This document shows positions 45,801-57,719 of a stretch of DNA of 64,000 nt, piece after piece (positions within the stretch are counted from its first letter, which is position 1; the number at the start of each line of letters is the position of its first letter). The DNA is taken from positions 8,853,982 through 8,917,981 of the forward strand of contig NC_049984.1 of NCBI RefSeq assembly GCF_000003815.2. Direction: 5' to 3'. The translations under genes and the position numbers were made by a program. The notes beneath the pieces are model-generated. The model was not told the origin of the DNA and did not search any database. It saw only the letters and a list, made by a program, of their open reading frames with translations. This DNA comes from Branchiostoma floridae. Taxonomy: Eukaryota > Chordata > Leptocardii > Amphioxiformes > Branchiostomatidae.

Positions 45801-48800
45801 ATGTAGGTCATAACAGTGGCATCACAACTCTCTCACCTGTGTTGGACTGTCCAAATCAGTCTTGACCAGGGAACCCACAACCTGTTCGTACGCTTTGCCC
45901 GGGTGTTTCTTGTTGAAGTGCCTCTTCATGGCGCCGGTGATGTTACAGGAATACGGACACAGTGGGCACTTCAGCACCTTCTGTCCCGAGTGCTGCTCCA
46001 TGTGTCTCCTCAAGTGGGCAATCTGACAGGGGAAGAAGGGACAATTTTACAGGACTGAATGAGATTATTTCCGAGCACGAGCCAAGGATGAAGTTCAAGT
46101 AGGGATCGTCAGGCAGCTCAGGAGCACCGAGAGACAGTCCGAAGTATATGGCATTGATAGCGAACCTAGGAGGAGCGGTAAGTAGTAAGTACATGAACAA
46201 TACAATACAGAATGAGAATATGGCGGTATGAGTCTTTAACGTCCCGGTTTTCTTATAAGGTCCATGTGTCTCCTCAGGTGGGCGATCTGGCAGGGGAAGA
46301 AGAGAAATTTTACAGGACTGTCTGCTCTGCTATAATCTCCAAGCAGATTCTACGGCAGCATAAAATAGTGTCAAAAGCTGCCAGAGGAGTGAAGCCGGCC
46401 TAGGAGTGTGCTTGGCTATGACTCCCTTTGGCCAGTTGTACTCCTTAGCCAGCTTTGTCTACTAGTGAAAGTGACCTGAAACCATTTTAGCTTTACTAAA
46501 GAGCTATTCTTCTATTGGCCAGGAAAGAGAGACAATGCAGAAACAATGTGCGACTAAAAAAGTACCATTCTGGCAGGGGAAGAAGGGATAATTTTCACAG
46601 GTCTATCAACAGAGAAGACAGATGCTATGTACAGTATTTACAGATTCAATGTGCTGGGGGAATTTCCCTGGCAGCTCTTTTCGACAAGCACAATGCACTG
46701 GAGCTTAAAGTTCGGGCCATTCGTTACTTTTCGCTGTTGAATCTCTCACTGTAAGCCTAGGAAAATACATTTTCATCAGTTTTGTATCATCAAGTTCAGA
46801 TGATGTGAAGTTTTTTCTTCGTCCCAACAGGGAAATTTCCATCCTGGGAGGAGACATCCTTGCAATGTAATGACAACATACAACTAAAATTAAAAAGGAC
46901 ATTCGCTGCCTTACCTGTATGCCACTGTAGTCACAGATCTGACAGTAGTATCTCTTCAGCTCGTTGCCACCCTGGTTGTGGTACTGCTGACTGTGGAACT
47001 TCAGACTCTGCTTGGTCTTGAACTTCTTGCCGCACTCCTCACACAGGTGGTTCTTTTCCTTGGTGTGACGAAGCTTAGGAAAACCATAGATTTTTTTTTA
47101 TTAGTGTGTAAATGACATTGGCAGTGATCAAATGTACTAGTAATTTGTGGGCTTGCCCAGCAAGAGTAAAACCACTTGCATACACATCACTACCAAAACC
47201 AAATCTAGAACATGTTACAACACTACATGAGCAAGCTGCCAGATTCTGTACAAACAACTACAACAACAACTGTGCTAGTGTCACCAAAACAAATCTACAA
47301 TGGATGATTCTACAATGTTTTCATCACTCAGGTCCAAAATTTTACGTGCCTTGGCAGTACTCCACCAAAGAAAGGCTTAACTAAGAACCCTGCCATGTAG
47401 TCCTCACCATGTGAGCCTTGAGGTTGCTCTTGCTGCGACAGGCGAAGGTACACAGACCACACTTGAAGGGCTTGATGCCCTCGTGAGCCCAGATGTGCTT
47501 CCTCAGGTCTGGTTCCTTCTTCCTGAACAGCTTCCCGCAGTACGGACACTTGAACGCTCTCTGTCCCATGGCACTCTTCAGCTGCGCTCTCTTTCCCAGC
47601 ACCAGGGAGATCTCCTCCAGGGTCATGGCTGGGTGGTGCTTCTTGATGTGCACCTTGATTGCCCTGCAACACACAAATGAATTATATATCGCCCAACCAC
47701 GGGTAGGATCGCCCAACGGCAGTACACAGGAATGAACTATGTGATAATGTTCGATAGGGTTCTATGGAGTGACATACTGTAGGTACTAGCCTGGTCCCGA
47801 CCTTCGGTCGATTATGTATGTATGTATGTATGTATGTGATAATATTTGATATCTTTGACTGTATTTATTCATTCATTGATTGTACTTAATGTATTTGGTG
47901 GATTAATGTTATGTCTATGTGTTAATGTATGGGTCTTTATTATGACTTGGCCGGGATCAAATTCCTGACCTACCAAATGCAAGTTGAACACTCCACCCAC
48001 TCGTCAGCCATTGCACTCATACCATTGCACAAATGAACTCAACACCAAAAGTTTAGAAAGTCGATTTAGGTCTACCACATCTCCGTTGATATCTTATACA
48101 GTAATTTTAAAACCATGCAGAATGACCCAGATAATTGTAAGAAAGCTTGAGTGAAATATGGTGAGAAACTGCAGACCTTTCCTTGGTGAAGGTTTCTGAG
48201 CAGGCGGGGCAGGTGTAGGAGTCTCTGAGGTTCTCCACAGGTGCGTGCTCCTTCTTGGTGTGGCGCCACAAGGTGTACTTGTTGTTAGTGCTGAACTCAC
48301 ATTGTTCACACTTGATCAGAACCTACAGTGAAACAGATATACGACAACCATGTAAAAAGGTGTAGGTAAAGGTATTACCATAGCTTTTTGAGGCCGTAAG
48401 GGCAGTGGGTCGTTATCCACTGTGTCTAGGGTACAGTATTGGAAGATACCCTCTCCTTCCATCACTTTTTACCTCCTCATTTGAAGTCAGGTACCCATTT
48501 TGACATCTGTTTAGAGTGAAGAAATTTGTGCTGAGTGCACAATGACACGTCTATCAAGGAATGCCAGGATTCAAACTCCTGACCTCACGATATAGTGTCT
48601 GCTGGCCTAGTCCCTCAGCTATTCGACACTACAATGTACACCATTCAAAAAAAGGGAAAACATCTTGAAATTTTGAACTTTCTAAACACAGAACTTTATT
48701 CAAAAGCAACATTCACCTAAAAATGCTCAAAGGTTTCTGTATCACATAGACTATCACAAAGGAATGGTGGTTGTATAAAGCTGCATGTACCTACCTTACT

Positions 48801-51800
48801 GTGTGAACCCTGGATATGTCTCTTCAGTCCTTCCTTAGTGGCAGAGGCATACGGACATTCGTTACAAGCAAACGGGCGCTCCCCTGTGTGTGTACGCTCG
48901 TGTTGAGCCAGTGTTTTGCTGTGGACGACAAAGCTTTTCTGGTCATATTGTTCAATTATCAGAATGGCACAACTTCCATTTGACTATCACAAGACACTCC
49001 TAATCTGTAGCAACTAGCAAGGTGGCATTACTTGATCTACTAGTACTAGTACAGAGTGAGTAATGTAATATAGAACAAGCCAAGCAAAACCATACATCCA
49101 ATTCTCCAAGTATCCTATTACACTATTTCTGTCTTACATACTGCTACTATACCTTATACACATTTTTGCAGACTAACTCCAAGACAAACACACCAACTGA
49201 TCACAATACCTCTATCTAACGGATGTAACAAATAATTTGCAGTGGAAGACTCACTCGTAGTAGAAGAAGCGACCACAGTAACGGCACTCCATATCTCCAT
49301 ACAGAACTTTCAGCTTGTTGTAGACGTCTAGACTCATCTTGCGGTACTCCAACTTCTCCATCAAAGTGTCAAAGACTGTCTTGCCATCATCTTGGTCCTC
49401 TACATCTTCAGTTGACTCTCCCTCTTCAGGTTTGCTTTCACTATCAGCAGAGTCTTTGGGTTTGACAAAACATGGAATCAGTAAATTCATCTGAAACTGT
49501 GAAAGTTTTCAACAAAATTGCCCCTGCAGTTCTAAAATCCACAGCTAAGGGGCTCAAACTTACATACATTTGACCGTGTAATTCTTTCTTGTCATGCTAC
49601 GCACAATACATTTTCACAACTCTCAAGACTTGGAAAACATTTTATGGAAATTTTTTATTATGACATTCCACATCATTTTAGACAAAAACTTATACTAAAT
49701 TGTACTAATTCTACTAAATTATAAGTTATAGCCACCTGACATTAACGAAATATACAAGAAATACACAATACCTGTGCCACTTGGCTTTTCTGTTGTTTCA
49801 TCTTGGTCTTCCTCAGCTTTCTTCTTACTATCACTTTCTTGCTGTTCCTGTACAGAGTCTTGCTGTTCTTGTGTGGATGCTTTCTGTACCTGCGCTGCTT
49901 CCTTCTGCTGTTTCTGCCCTGCTTGCTGTTCCTGTACTGTCTCTTGTTGCTGTTCCTGAGCCATGTGAGACAGCAGCAGTTCTGCTGCTCCTTGCTGTCC
50001 CTCCCCCTCCTGACCATGAATGGGATGACCCTCGGGGGTCACCTCGATAGTCTGGTACCCATCAAAGTCAAACGCTTTCACGTCATTCCCGAACTCAAAC
50101 AGAAACTTGCTGCCCTCCAAGCTCTTAGCAAACAGCTCGTCAAAAGATCTCTCCTCAGAAACATGTTTCTGTAACAAGATATTGGTACAAGTAAGTGAAG
50201 ACTCATCTGTAGAAGCTGAAGAGCAGACTGATAAACATTTCTTGTGATGAGGAATTCTTACAAACTACATGAAGGCACTAAATTTTATGGATGACATCCT
50301 CTGCAGACTCTAAATCTAACGCAAGAGCAAAAACAAAATTAGTAAAAAAACAAGATGCCCAAATTTTCAAAATAGAGACAATACAAGAATTGAACTGACA
50401 ATACAAGGAATCACAGCCAACAGGTCCTTTATTCCTGTATTCAAGACGTGCACAAACTATAGTATGGTAATCTTGTATATCATCACTCACCAACTTGGAA
50501 ATTACACTCAGGGTGAGCACACTACTGCCACTTCTACCTCAAGATTACCACATAACATCTTTTCCCATTTTCAGCATCTTTTTGACAGTAACCATCTCCA
50601 GGAGGGATATAAAATGTCTTTTATTTTATAATAAGGAAATTAGGCAAAATCAAGACACATGCTGATGTGATCCATGAAATCTATTTGCTGTGGCCTAACA
50701 AATAATACACTAGAGCATAGACAGCTACAATGCAAGTCTTGACTCAGTTCTCGCAACTCTCACAAGAACTGGGTTACTCCGTCATAAAGGTAGACTGATA
50801 ACCATCGAAAATTTGGAGGTACATCAGTTTACCTTTTAAAATGTAGCCAATGATCGATGAAAATTCTATTAACAGCTACAATGTAGTTATCAAACTGCCA
50901 AAGTGAAAATCAAGTAACACACATACCTCCTGTAGATGTGCAGTGAGAGGGATGGAGCTGAGAAAGTGCTCCTCACACGCGCAGCAGTTGTAGATGAACT
51001 TGTGTTTCCTGATGTGCAGGTCCAGGTTTGCCTGTCTGTTGGTGGAGTACTCACACAGCCCACATGGGAACGGCTTCATACCCTGGCGAAGAACCATGGA
51101 GGGAATCTTCATCATACAACTGATGTGTATCTGTGCCTTTGGCATAACACACCAACGCCGCAGGCACGTTATAACAGCTGTTTACATTACACTGAGCGAC
51201 CTGTCACACCTAATATTTTCACATCCAGCTGCAACTGTTTAAAGCAATCTGATGAGGAAGCCCCCAACTGTACTGGGTCATGAGTTTTACTCTATGATAG
51301 TTCTAGGACAATACATCTTAACCTTGAGTTGATTACTCTAGTATGTGGAGGCATGGCTGTTTCTTGCACTTTTCTTGTTAGCATCAAATATAGGCATAAG
51401 GGAAAAAAGTACTTTACGTACAAAACAAGACTGGCACCACACACATATACAGACACAGCTATGTCAATACACACATACAAATACTAGTATACACACAGAC
51501 AGACACACAAATGCCCACTTTCCTTCTCTCCTACTAACCTGATGTAGAACCACGTGTCTCTCCTTGTCCAGACGTGTTTTGAACTTGCGGTTACAGAGGT
51601 CACAGATGTAGATGAGATCTCGCACGCCATCTCGTGTCTGGAGCTTCAGCTTATCAAATATTTCCTGCAATGTAAAACAATATAACTAAGAATCTTAAAT
51701 ATGTAATAAAGTTGAAGACAAAATTTTGTGCAGCATATGCACATTAGGTTCTGGGACAGTGCTGTGCTGAAGCAATGTGACATACATGTACCTTTTCGTT

Positions 51801-54800
51801 TAAGATTTTAAATTTCTAAATCAAGTAAATGTTAATGTATTCAAATTCCCCATCTATAGACCCCTGCAATAAACAAACCTTGCTGTCACTGTTGGCCTCG
51901 GGGTCGTGTTTTTCCCTGAAGTGCTTGACGAGAGCCCTGACAGTGGTGTAGGTGCTGGAACACATCTCACAGGGGTGGCGCTCACCCTTGTGCTTGGTAG
52001 CAATGTGGTCCTACACAGAAAATACATAAACAGAAATTATATATATGCTAGGGCAACTAAGTCCTTTATTTACAACCAAAGAGTTACGCTTCATCGACTG
52101 ATAGCTTCCTCTGAGCAATAATGACTAATTCTACTTGTCAACCATACAAGTAATCTCTACACACTAAGTTTCTCCAATTAATTTTCAGAGAATATTCAAC
52201 CAATGTTTAAGGTGCTATAGTGATATAATCATAAAAAGTAAGACCCAAACCTTTAGATGGCTCTTTTTGGTGGAGGAATATTCAACCAATGGACCACGGT
52301 AACCCCATCATGTTTCAGGTGGTATAGTGTTACTAGTCTTTATCATGATATAATCATTAACAAAAGTAAGACCCAAACCTTTAGATGGCCCTTGTTGATG
52401 GAGGAATATTCAACCGATGGACCACGATAACCCCATCATTTTTCAGGTGGTATAGTGTTACTAGTCTTTATCATGATATAATCATTAACAAAAGTAAGAC
52501 CCAAACCTTTAGATGGCCCTTGTTGATGGAGGAATATTCAACCGATGGACCACGATAACCCCATCATTTTTCAGGTGGTATAGTGTAACTAGTCTTTATC
52601 ATGATATATAGTCATAATAAAAGTGAGACCCAAACCTTTAGATGGCCCTTGTTGATGGAGGAGTAGTCACACTGTTGACAGTGGAACCTCTCCCCGGTGT
52701 GTTTACGCATGTGAGTCTTCAGGTTGGTCTTCACAGCACAGGCATAGTCACACCTGTCACACTTAAACGGCTTCTCCTTGGTGTGCACACGCAGGTGGTT
52801 CACAAGCCCATTGCGGAACTTAAAGACCTGTAAATGTCATAGGTGAAAATCACATCCTTATAGAGGAAGCAAAAGTAAGGGTTTATTCAAAACTTAGTGA
52901 AAATATATTCCTTCCATTTATAACCATAAGTAATAGGAGGGTCTAATGTCTATGGTCTACATTAGACATCTTAAGATACATTTTTGTACATGTTCATTTC
53001 TTATTTTTCAGCATCATGTAAAATGAAATGCAAAGATTTTGCAAGCTGATAGGCAGATTCTTCATTACTGCATTCAACAGGACATGTTTCAAATTCACGG
53101 TTTAAATGATTCTGTAGTGCAGAAGAAGTCATACAATGGAGACATCCATGGTGTCTGAATTTGTGGTGCAGAGGTTACCGTAAAAATAAAACCAGAGAAA
53201 ATCTCAAGAATGACTTAGTTGCCCCACATACCTTGCTGCAGAACTCACAGCTGAACACCGTGAGGGAGGACCTACTGAAGAGATAGGGAGGTTTAAGAGC
53301 AGCTGTGGAGTTGAGTGACTGTTGGATGGTGTGGGTGATGCCCTCTGCCTGTACAACTGTCTGTACATCCTCTCCCATCTCTCCCAACTCAGGTACGCCA
53401 CCCTCTGCGTCTGCTTGGTTTCCGGCTGTTCCAGCAGCTGCTGCTCTTCCCTGAGTCGAACCCACAGCTCCATAGTTGTGCTCTCTAGCTGCCTGCATGT
53501 CAGGGGAGAAAAAGTTGTGTTACTTTCAAATTCATGTTTGAATTAATCTCAATTTCAACAAGAAGAACCAAAGTTGAAACCTATGTCACTTCTTCCTTAC
53601 GTATCTCTATCCAAAAAAATGTGACCATAGCATGTTCAGTGCAGGAAATAAAAATGTATCAAAACCAGAAGTTCCACTGGAGTACCAACAAAAGTCACCA
53701 GGGGGCCAAAAGTGTAATCATTTCCAGTTTTTGCCACAGACTAACAAACAGACAAACACTGCCTAAGATAAAACCTCAATTTTTCATTGGAGGTAAATAT
53801 GTCAAAAGTATGGATAAAGTATGATTACATATAGCTCAAAATTTGCATTGTTCTTAATTTTCACTCAATTGAATCTTCTATAGTGGCAAGTTTGTAGAGG
53901 TCTACATGTGATTTTATATGGACCAAATACAACACACAAACTTGTGCCTGTTTCCATACTAGAACTAGTAGAAACTATCCTATTTTATTAAGTACTTACA
54001 AGTTGTGATGTGGATGCCCCAGCTACCTTCTTCCTCTTCGCTCTCATCTCCTCCAGTTCAGCAGCCTTCATCTCATCTTCATCCCTGGTCTCCTCTGCCA
54101 TACACCGATGCCTGCTGTACTGTCTTTCCCGCGCAAACATGCGGTTACACTTGTCACACACAAGTTTTCCATCACTAGACAGTATGGCCTGCCTTTGCTT
54201 ATCGTGCGTTGTGCCCTTTTCCTCGTCAAGACGTAACTCTAAATTCTCATCCACAGGCTTCTTCCTGGGGCGTCCCCTTTTCTTCTTGGGTGGTACGACA
54301 ATGGTGGAGTCATTCATTGTTTTAACCTTCACGTCTGGTAGGTTAGAGAATAATGCTTCGCCCGGCTGGGTTGCTGTTTCTTCTTCGTGACCTTCTAACA
54401 GCAATGTCATTTTCTGCGGGGATGTTGGCATGTTGGAGAGCGGCATCAGCTGAGAGATGAAGCTTTCCGTGTCCCCGTCTGGTACAGTGTCCGCATGTTC
54501 GCTCTTCAGATGTGAGTGTAGCTCCGCCTTGCTCAGAGCGAACAGGTTACAAAGCTTGCAGGTCCAGATACAAGTGCTGCTTGTTGCCTCAACATGGTCT
54601 GGAACTGGCACTGGAAATGTTTGAAGAAACTTAGATTTAGACCATTTGCAGAGAAAAATCAACCATACATACATTTACGTCATACCGTATTTTGCACTAT
54701 CTCACCGGCTTCTACATGTATCAAACAGGCTTTCAAAGAATAATGCACTGGAATGCACTTCAGTTGCCCTGGGAGCACTGCTGTCAAAAGTTGTTACTAG

Positions 54801-55312
54801 AACCGAACATAGAATTACTGAAAATTTTTTTGTTTGAGGACACCAAATTTTCTCAACATCTCATTTGGTGCCATGCATTTTGCATTGAAATGTGTGTGTT
54901 CTCTGGTGGGCATAATATAAAAAGAATACGACACACTGTGAATTCCGCATAACCCTCTGTTTCAGTCATCCTGTCGGTTGGGCTGGTACCATGCATCTCG
55001 GGTTACATGGAAATGATGGAATACTAGTCCACCATGTTGTATTTTCTATATGTACTTCATACAAATCATTCTGTGTAGCTAACAAAGAATAAAAATCCTC
55101 CTTAGGAGGGATACTAAAAAATAAATATTCTGTAAGTTTGTCTCACCTGGTTCTGCAGGTGGTTCCTCCATAGGACAGGTGGAGGCACCTGGATCTGCAC
55201 TACTACTGGTAGCAGCAGGTGCATCAGGGTCAGCATGGCTTTTCTTGTGATCCAAGAAGTCGGAGATCTCTCCAAACTGCCGCAGACACAGTCCGCAGGT
55301 TAAGGTATCCAT
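42839..55312 (-). CDS. ZFAT: ZFAT orthologue, AT-hook and polydactyl C2H2 zinc-finger protein
   Basis: Eighteen coding exons on the minus strand: 55147-55312, 54000-54610, 53232-53492, 52636-52827, 51879-52010, 51539-51664, 50927-51082, 49772-50168, 49255-49453, 48795-48918, 48177-48322, 47408-47663, 46915-47073, 45837-46022, 44996-45130, 44330-44429, 43543-43676, 42839-42985. They sum to 3627 nt, 1208 aa plus stop, all in phase. About 20 C2H2-type fingers are split into an N-terminal group, a Gln/Glu-rich linker (~549-680), and a C-terminal group. An AT-hook (KKKRGRPRKK) lies near residues 165-174. Blocks such as FSCEFCSKVFKFRNGL, GDMECRYCGRFFYY, the final finger FVFGNRWDLNKH, and the C-terminal AAVNILQQIMD and EYIVYL match ZFAT, a nuclear transcription regulator. 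Start: ATG at 55312 in good Kozak context (a weaker in-frame ATG is at 55327). One finger precedes the finger with which, as I recall it, vertebrate ZFAT begins. Confidence 0.93.
43651..43992. repeat. 114-bp tandem repeat copying the 5' edge of ZFAT exon 17
   Basis: Units start at 43651, 43765 and 43879. The first overlaps the true exon 17 edge (acceptor after 43676 on the minus strand); the other two lie in the upstream intron and repeat the exon edge and the GTAGCAG/GCAGCAG acceptor. The third unit is the most diverged. Confidence 0.9.
45500..45830. repeat. Dispersed/tandem repeat in a ZFAT intron
   Basis: The phrase CTCCAAGTATCCTA followed by CACCACTTCT, an ACACCAAGACAAA-like block and ACCTCCCTTTTCATG occurs twice here (about 45520 and 45685). 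It recurs at 49100-49210 and, inverted, at about 60790-60960. Confidence 0.7.
46338..46440. mobile_element. Partial copy of the 27945 MITE
   Basis: CTCCAAGCAGATTCTACGG and AGAGGAGTGAAGCCGGCCTA match the MITE at 27945-28087, but the right terminal repeat is lacking. Confidence 0.7.
47816..47838. repeat. (ATGT)n microsatellite
   Basis: Five to six copies of TATG/ATGT in a ZFAT intron. Confidence 0.9.
48390..48620 (-). mobile_element. Probable tRNA-derived SINE remnant
   Basis: On the minus strand a B-box-like GTCAGGAGTTTGAATCCTGG precedes a GCACTCAGCACAAATTT block and AAATGGGTACCTGAC. The last phrase also appears inverted near 1295 and is common to old SINEs. Weak but consistent. Confidence 0.5.
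49100..49210. repeat. Copy of the CTCCAAGTATCCTA repeat
   Basis: Matches the repeat at 45500-45830 over the CCTATTACAC and CCAAGACAAACACACCAAC phrases. Confidence 0.65.
52241..52640. repeat. 128-bp tandem repeat copying the 3' edge of ZFAT exon 4
   Basis: The phrase AGACCCAAACCTTTAGATGG starts at 52241, 52369, 52497 and 52626 (128, 128 and 129 bp apart). The last occurrence is the genuine exon 4 3' end and donor; the three others lie in the following intron and repeat the end of the exon (on the minus strand AACAAGGGCCATCTAAAG) with its GTTTGG donor. The two middle units are nearly identical. Confidence 0.95.
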
Positions 55313-55554
55313 GTTGGGTAGATTCACTGCTGCTTATCAACGATGTTCCTTCTGGTGCTGAATTTGAAAGACATGCAAAGGTGCTTTGTATTGCCAAAAG
55401 TTTGCATACCTGGTAAACCACCTAATGGTTTACCAGGTATGCAAACCAGGTTTGTATTGAAGAGCACAAGCTGCATATCAGTACAGATTTAATTGAACTA
55501 CTCACACCAGGAAGGATTCCTTTTCTTTTTGATAAGTGAAGGAGGTCTTTAACA

Positions 55555-56036
55555 TGCTTGAAAAGTGTGGCTCTCCTCAAACATTACATACCATGGTTAC
55601 CTTGACACAGTGGAAAGAGTGCAACAACGAGCCACAAAACTGGTGAAAAGTATATCCCATCTCACGTATCCAGAAAGGCTAAAAGCGCTGGAGTTACCCA
55701 CGTTACACTACAGAAGACAGAGATCTGACATAATCCAGCTGTTTAAGATTACACACGGGCTTGACACAATAGAGTGAATAACCACTGCAACCTATGCGGG
55801 AGAGCCATGTTTACACCAAGCTTGGCATCAAACACACGAGGGCACCAGTATATAAGTATCAAATCCAAAAAGCTACGGGCCCGAGGGCACACTTCTTTCC
55901 CACACGAGTTATTCCAGCATGGAATAAACTCTCACAGAGCACAGTGAATAGCAAGTCAGTGAAAGAGTTCAAGACAAGACTGGGGCAGGAATGGGGACTG
56001 TACCCAGACAGACATGAGTACCACTTCTCTTACTGA
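55555..56036 (+). pseudogene. LINE 3' fragment (reverse transcriptase C terminus)
   Basis: Two frames carry typical non-LTR C-terminal blocks: LPTLHYRRQRSDIIQLFK with HGL, then after a stop and frame change HFFPTRVIPAWNKLSQSTV and SVKEFKTRLGQEW. Truncated at the 5' end, non-functional. Confidence 0.8.
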
Positions 56037-56189
56037 TGCTACCACCGCCACAACTAGGACAGCCTTATTACCCGCAAGGGTATCGACTGGCTGTGGTTCA
56101 AGGTAAAGATTCAAGGTAAAGATACCCCATAACTAGTATATCATTATCATGACATCCTATACTAGGATCTCCTTGAACGAAGCTACTTT

Positions 56190-56300
56190 CACCCTAGTGA
56201 AATGAGAAAATTTGTGTTGTCTTTCCCAAGGGCACAACGTTGGAGCACATCTGGGGACTCAAACCCTGGGCCTCTGGGTTTGAGCTAAACAAGTGTGTAT
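56190..56300 (-). mobile_element. SINE fragment
   Basis: The minus strand has a tRNA-like B box (AGGGTTTGAGTCCCC) followed by a GTGCCCTTGGGAAAGACA block that matches the body of the SINE at 7747 (GTGCCCTTGGGAAAGGCA). Confidence 0.65.
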
Positions 56301-56654
56301 TCGAGAAAAGAGAAAGATTCAGGGCACCACATTCTTGACTGAGCCTGAAGGTTACTAGTCCGTTATTCAACATTTCAAGATCTTCTTTGATACTCCGGTC
56401 CCATAGATTGCTCATGAATATAATAAAGTCTTGTACCATTTTACACAATCATTCTTAGGATTAACCTCCTTGGGATTAGGGATGACAGGATCATGAGGCC
56501 GGGTCATTCACAAGATGTCAAAATGAATTTTTTGCATGTCAATAGTGACAAAAATTCTTCTTTCGGTAGGGCTGCCACCCTCATCTTTTTGAGGATTCTG
56601 CAGCCTTATTATACATGGAGAGGTCCACTGCGCAGACTGAGGGGGATTATATTT

Positions 56655-56850
56655 TTTATTTGAACACTGACAGGGATGGCGACAGCGCCACCTCTGCCGG
56701 GAGGCTGTTCCATTCCCTAATTGTACGTGGGAAGAAGGCATTTTGCTTATGTTTTCCACGAAATCGTCTTCCGGGAGGGACGTAAAACGGGGGTCCCGTG
56801 CCGAAGGAGGTGCCTCGACTACGCTTTGGGTACCTACTGGCTGGCAAAAT
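56655..56850 (-). pseudogene. LINE 3' fragment, minus strand
   Basis: The minus frame reads KHKQNAFFPRTIREWNSLP followed by SPSLSVFK, a standard non-LTR retrotransposon C terminus. Short and isolated. Confidence 0.75.
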
Positions 56851-57719
56851 ACACCAGATGATTATTATGATTATTGGACGGGGTTATCCTGTCATATCAG
56901 TGCAAAAAAGCTAATAATTCGAAAGAAACATACTGTCAATAGTGCAGAAGAAATTCTTCTTGACAAGTCTTGATCTGTTTGAAAATTGCGCCAAATCTGG
57001 GTAGAATTCGATAACTTCACTCTCGAATTCGGCTTCCACCAAGGGCCATGCTACAGCAACAAAATATGCCGCCATTTTGCTAGTCCGCTAGCTTGCAAGT
57101 CTGGTTGTCTGCGGAGATCGATATTCTAGTCTTCAATCTGTTTTTAGTTCAGTAAAGCATATCTAACTGAATACCGCACACCACCTACACAAATTTCATA
57201 CATACAGTGGTGCAAGGACACCAAATTTTGCGCTACTTTCACATTTGGAACATCTGAACTAAACACACTAACCTCGACATTTGCCACCTCAAATTCAACC
57301 CCATCTTCACAACACTTCCCTATTAAATTACCTCACAAATTCGCTCATTTCGGACCCCAAATACCTACCTTCTTTTGCCGCGTATTTCAAACATACATCA
57401 GGTGGCAAATTTTTACCAATAGCTACCAAAAAGAAGTGAAATTCCAGGTTTTAAGACAAATTCGAATCGATAGATTTTGAGAGGGAAATGGTCGGAGTTG
57501 TTTCCCTCCATGTGACGCAGCCAGTTCACGTCTTTTCTCGTTCAGCTCATACTCTCGCGAGAACGTGATGTACTTCAGAATAGTCTATTACTGTCAAAGG
57601 TGTGTGCTCATTTTTGTGTGAATAGACAAATGACTCCAAAACGTACTAATATTGACAATAGATGGTAATATTATAAATATAAAGTCTTAAATTAGGTTTA
57701 TTGATCCATATATTAGTTA

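Larger units (their letters stand above)
55313..57500. other. ZFAT 5' region with retroelement debris
   Basis: The ZFAT start exon may begin at the CAGCAG acceptor beside 55330, so a non-coding first exon should lie further right. On the plus strand 57071-57081 reads GCCGCCATTTT, an YY1-like element typical of start sites of housekeeping and zinc-finger genes on the minus strand; this is a plausible promoter. Retroelement pieces occupy much of 55555-56850. Confidence 0.45.

Noticed and set aside
49774-50174. Cys/Leu-rich plus-strand proteins opposite ZFAT exon 8
   Set aside because: They are antisense readings of the Gln/Glu-rich linker codons (CAG/GAG read as CTG/CTC), not genes.
52241-52640. 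A CRISPR-like array
   Set aside because: Regularly spaced repeats, but they are contiguous 128-bp tandem units with no unique spacers, in a eukaryotic intron and overlapping an exon.
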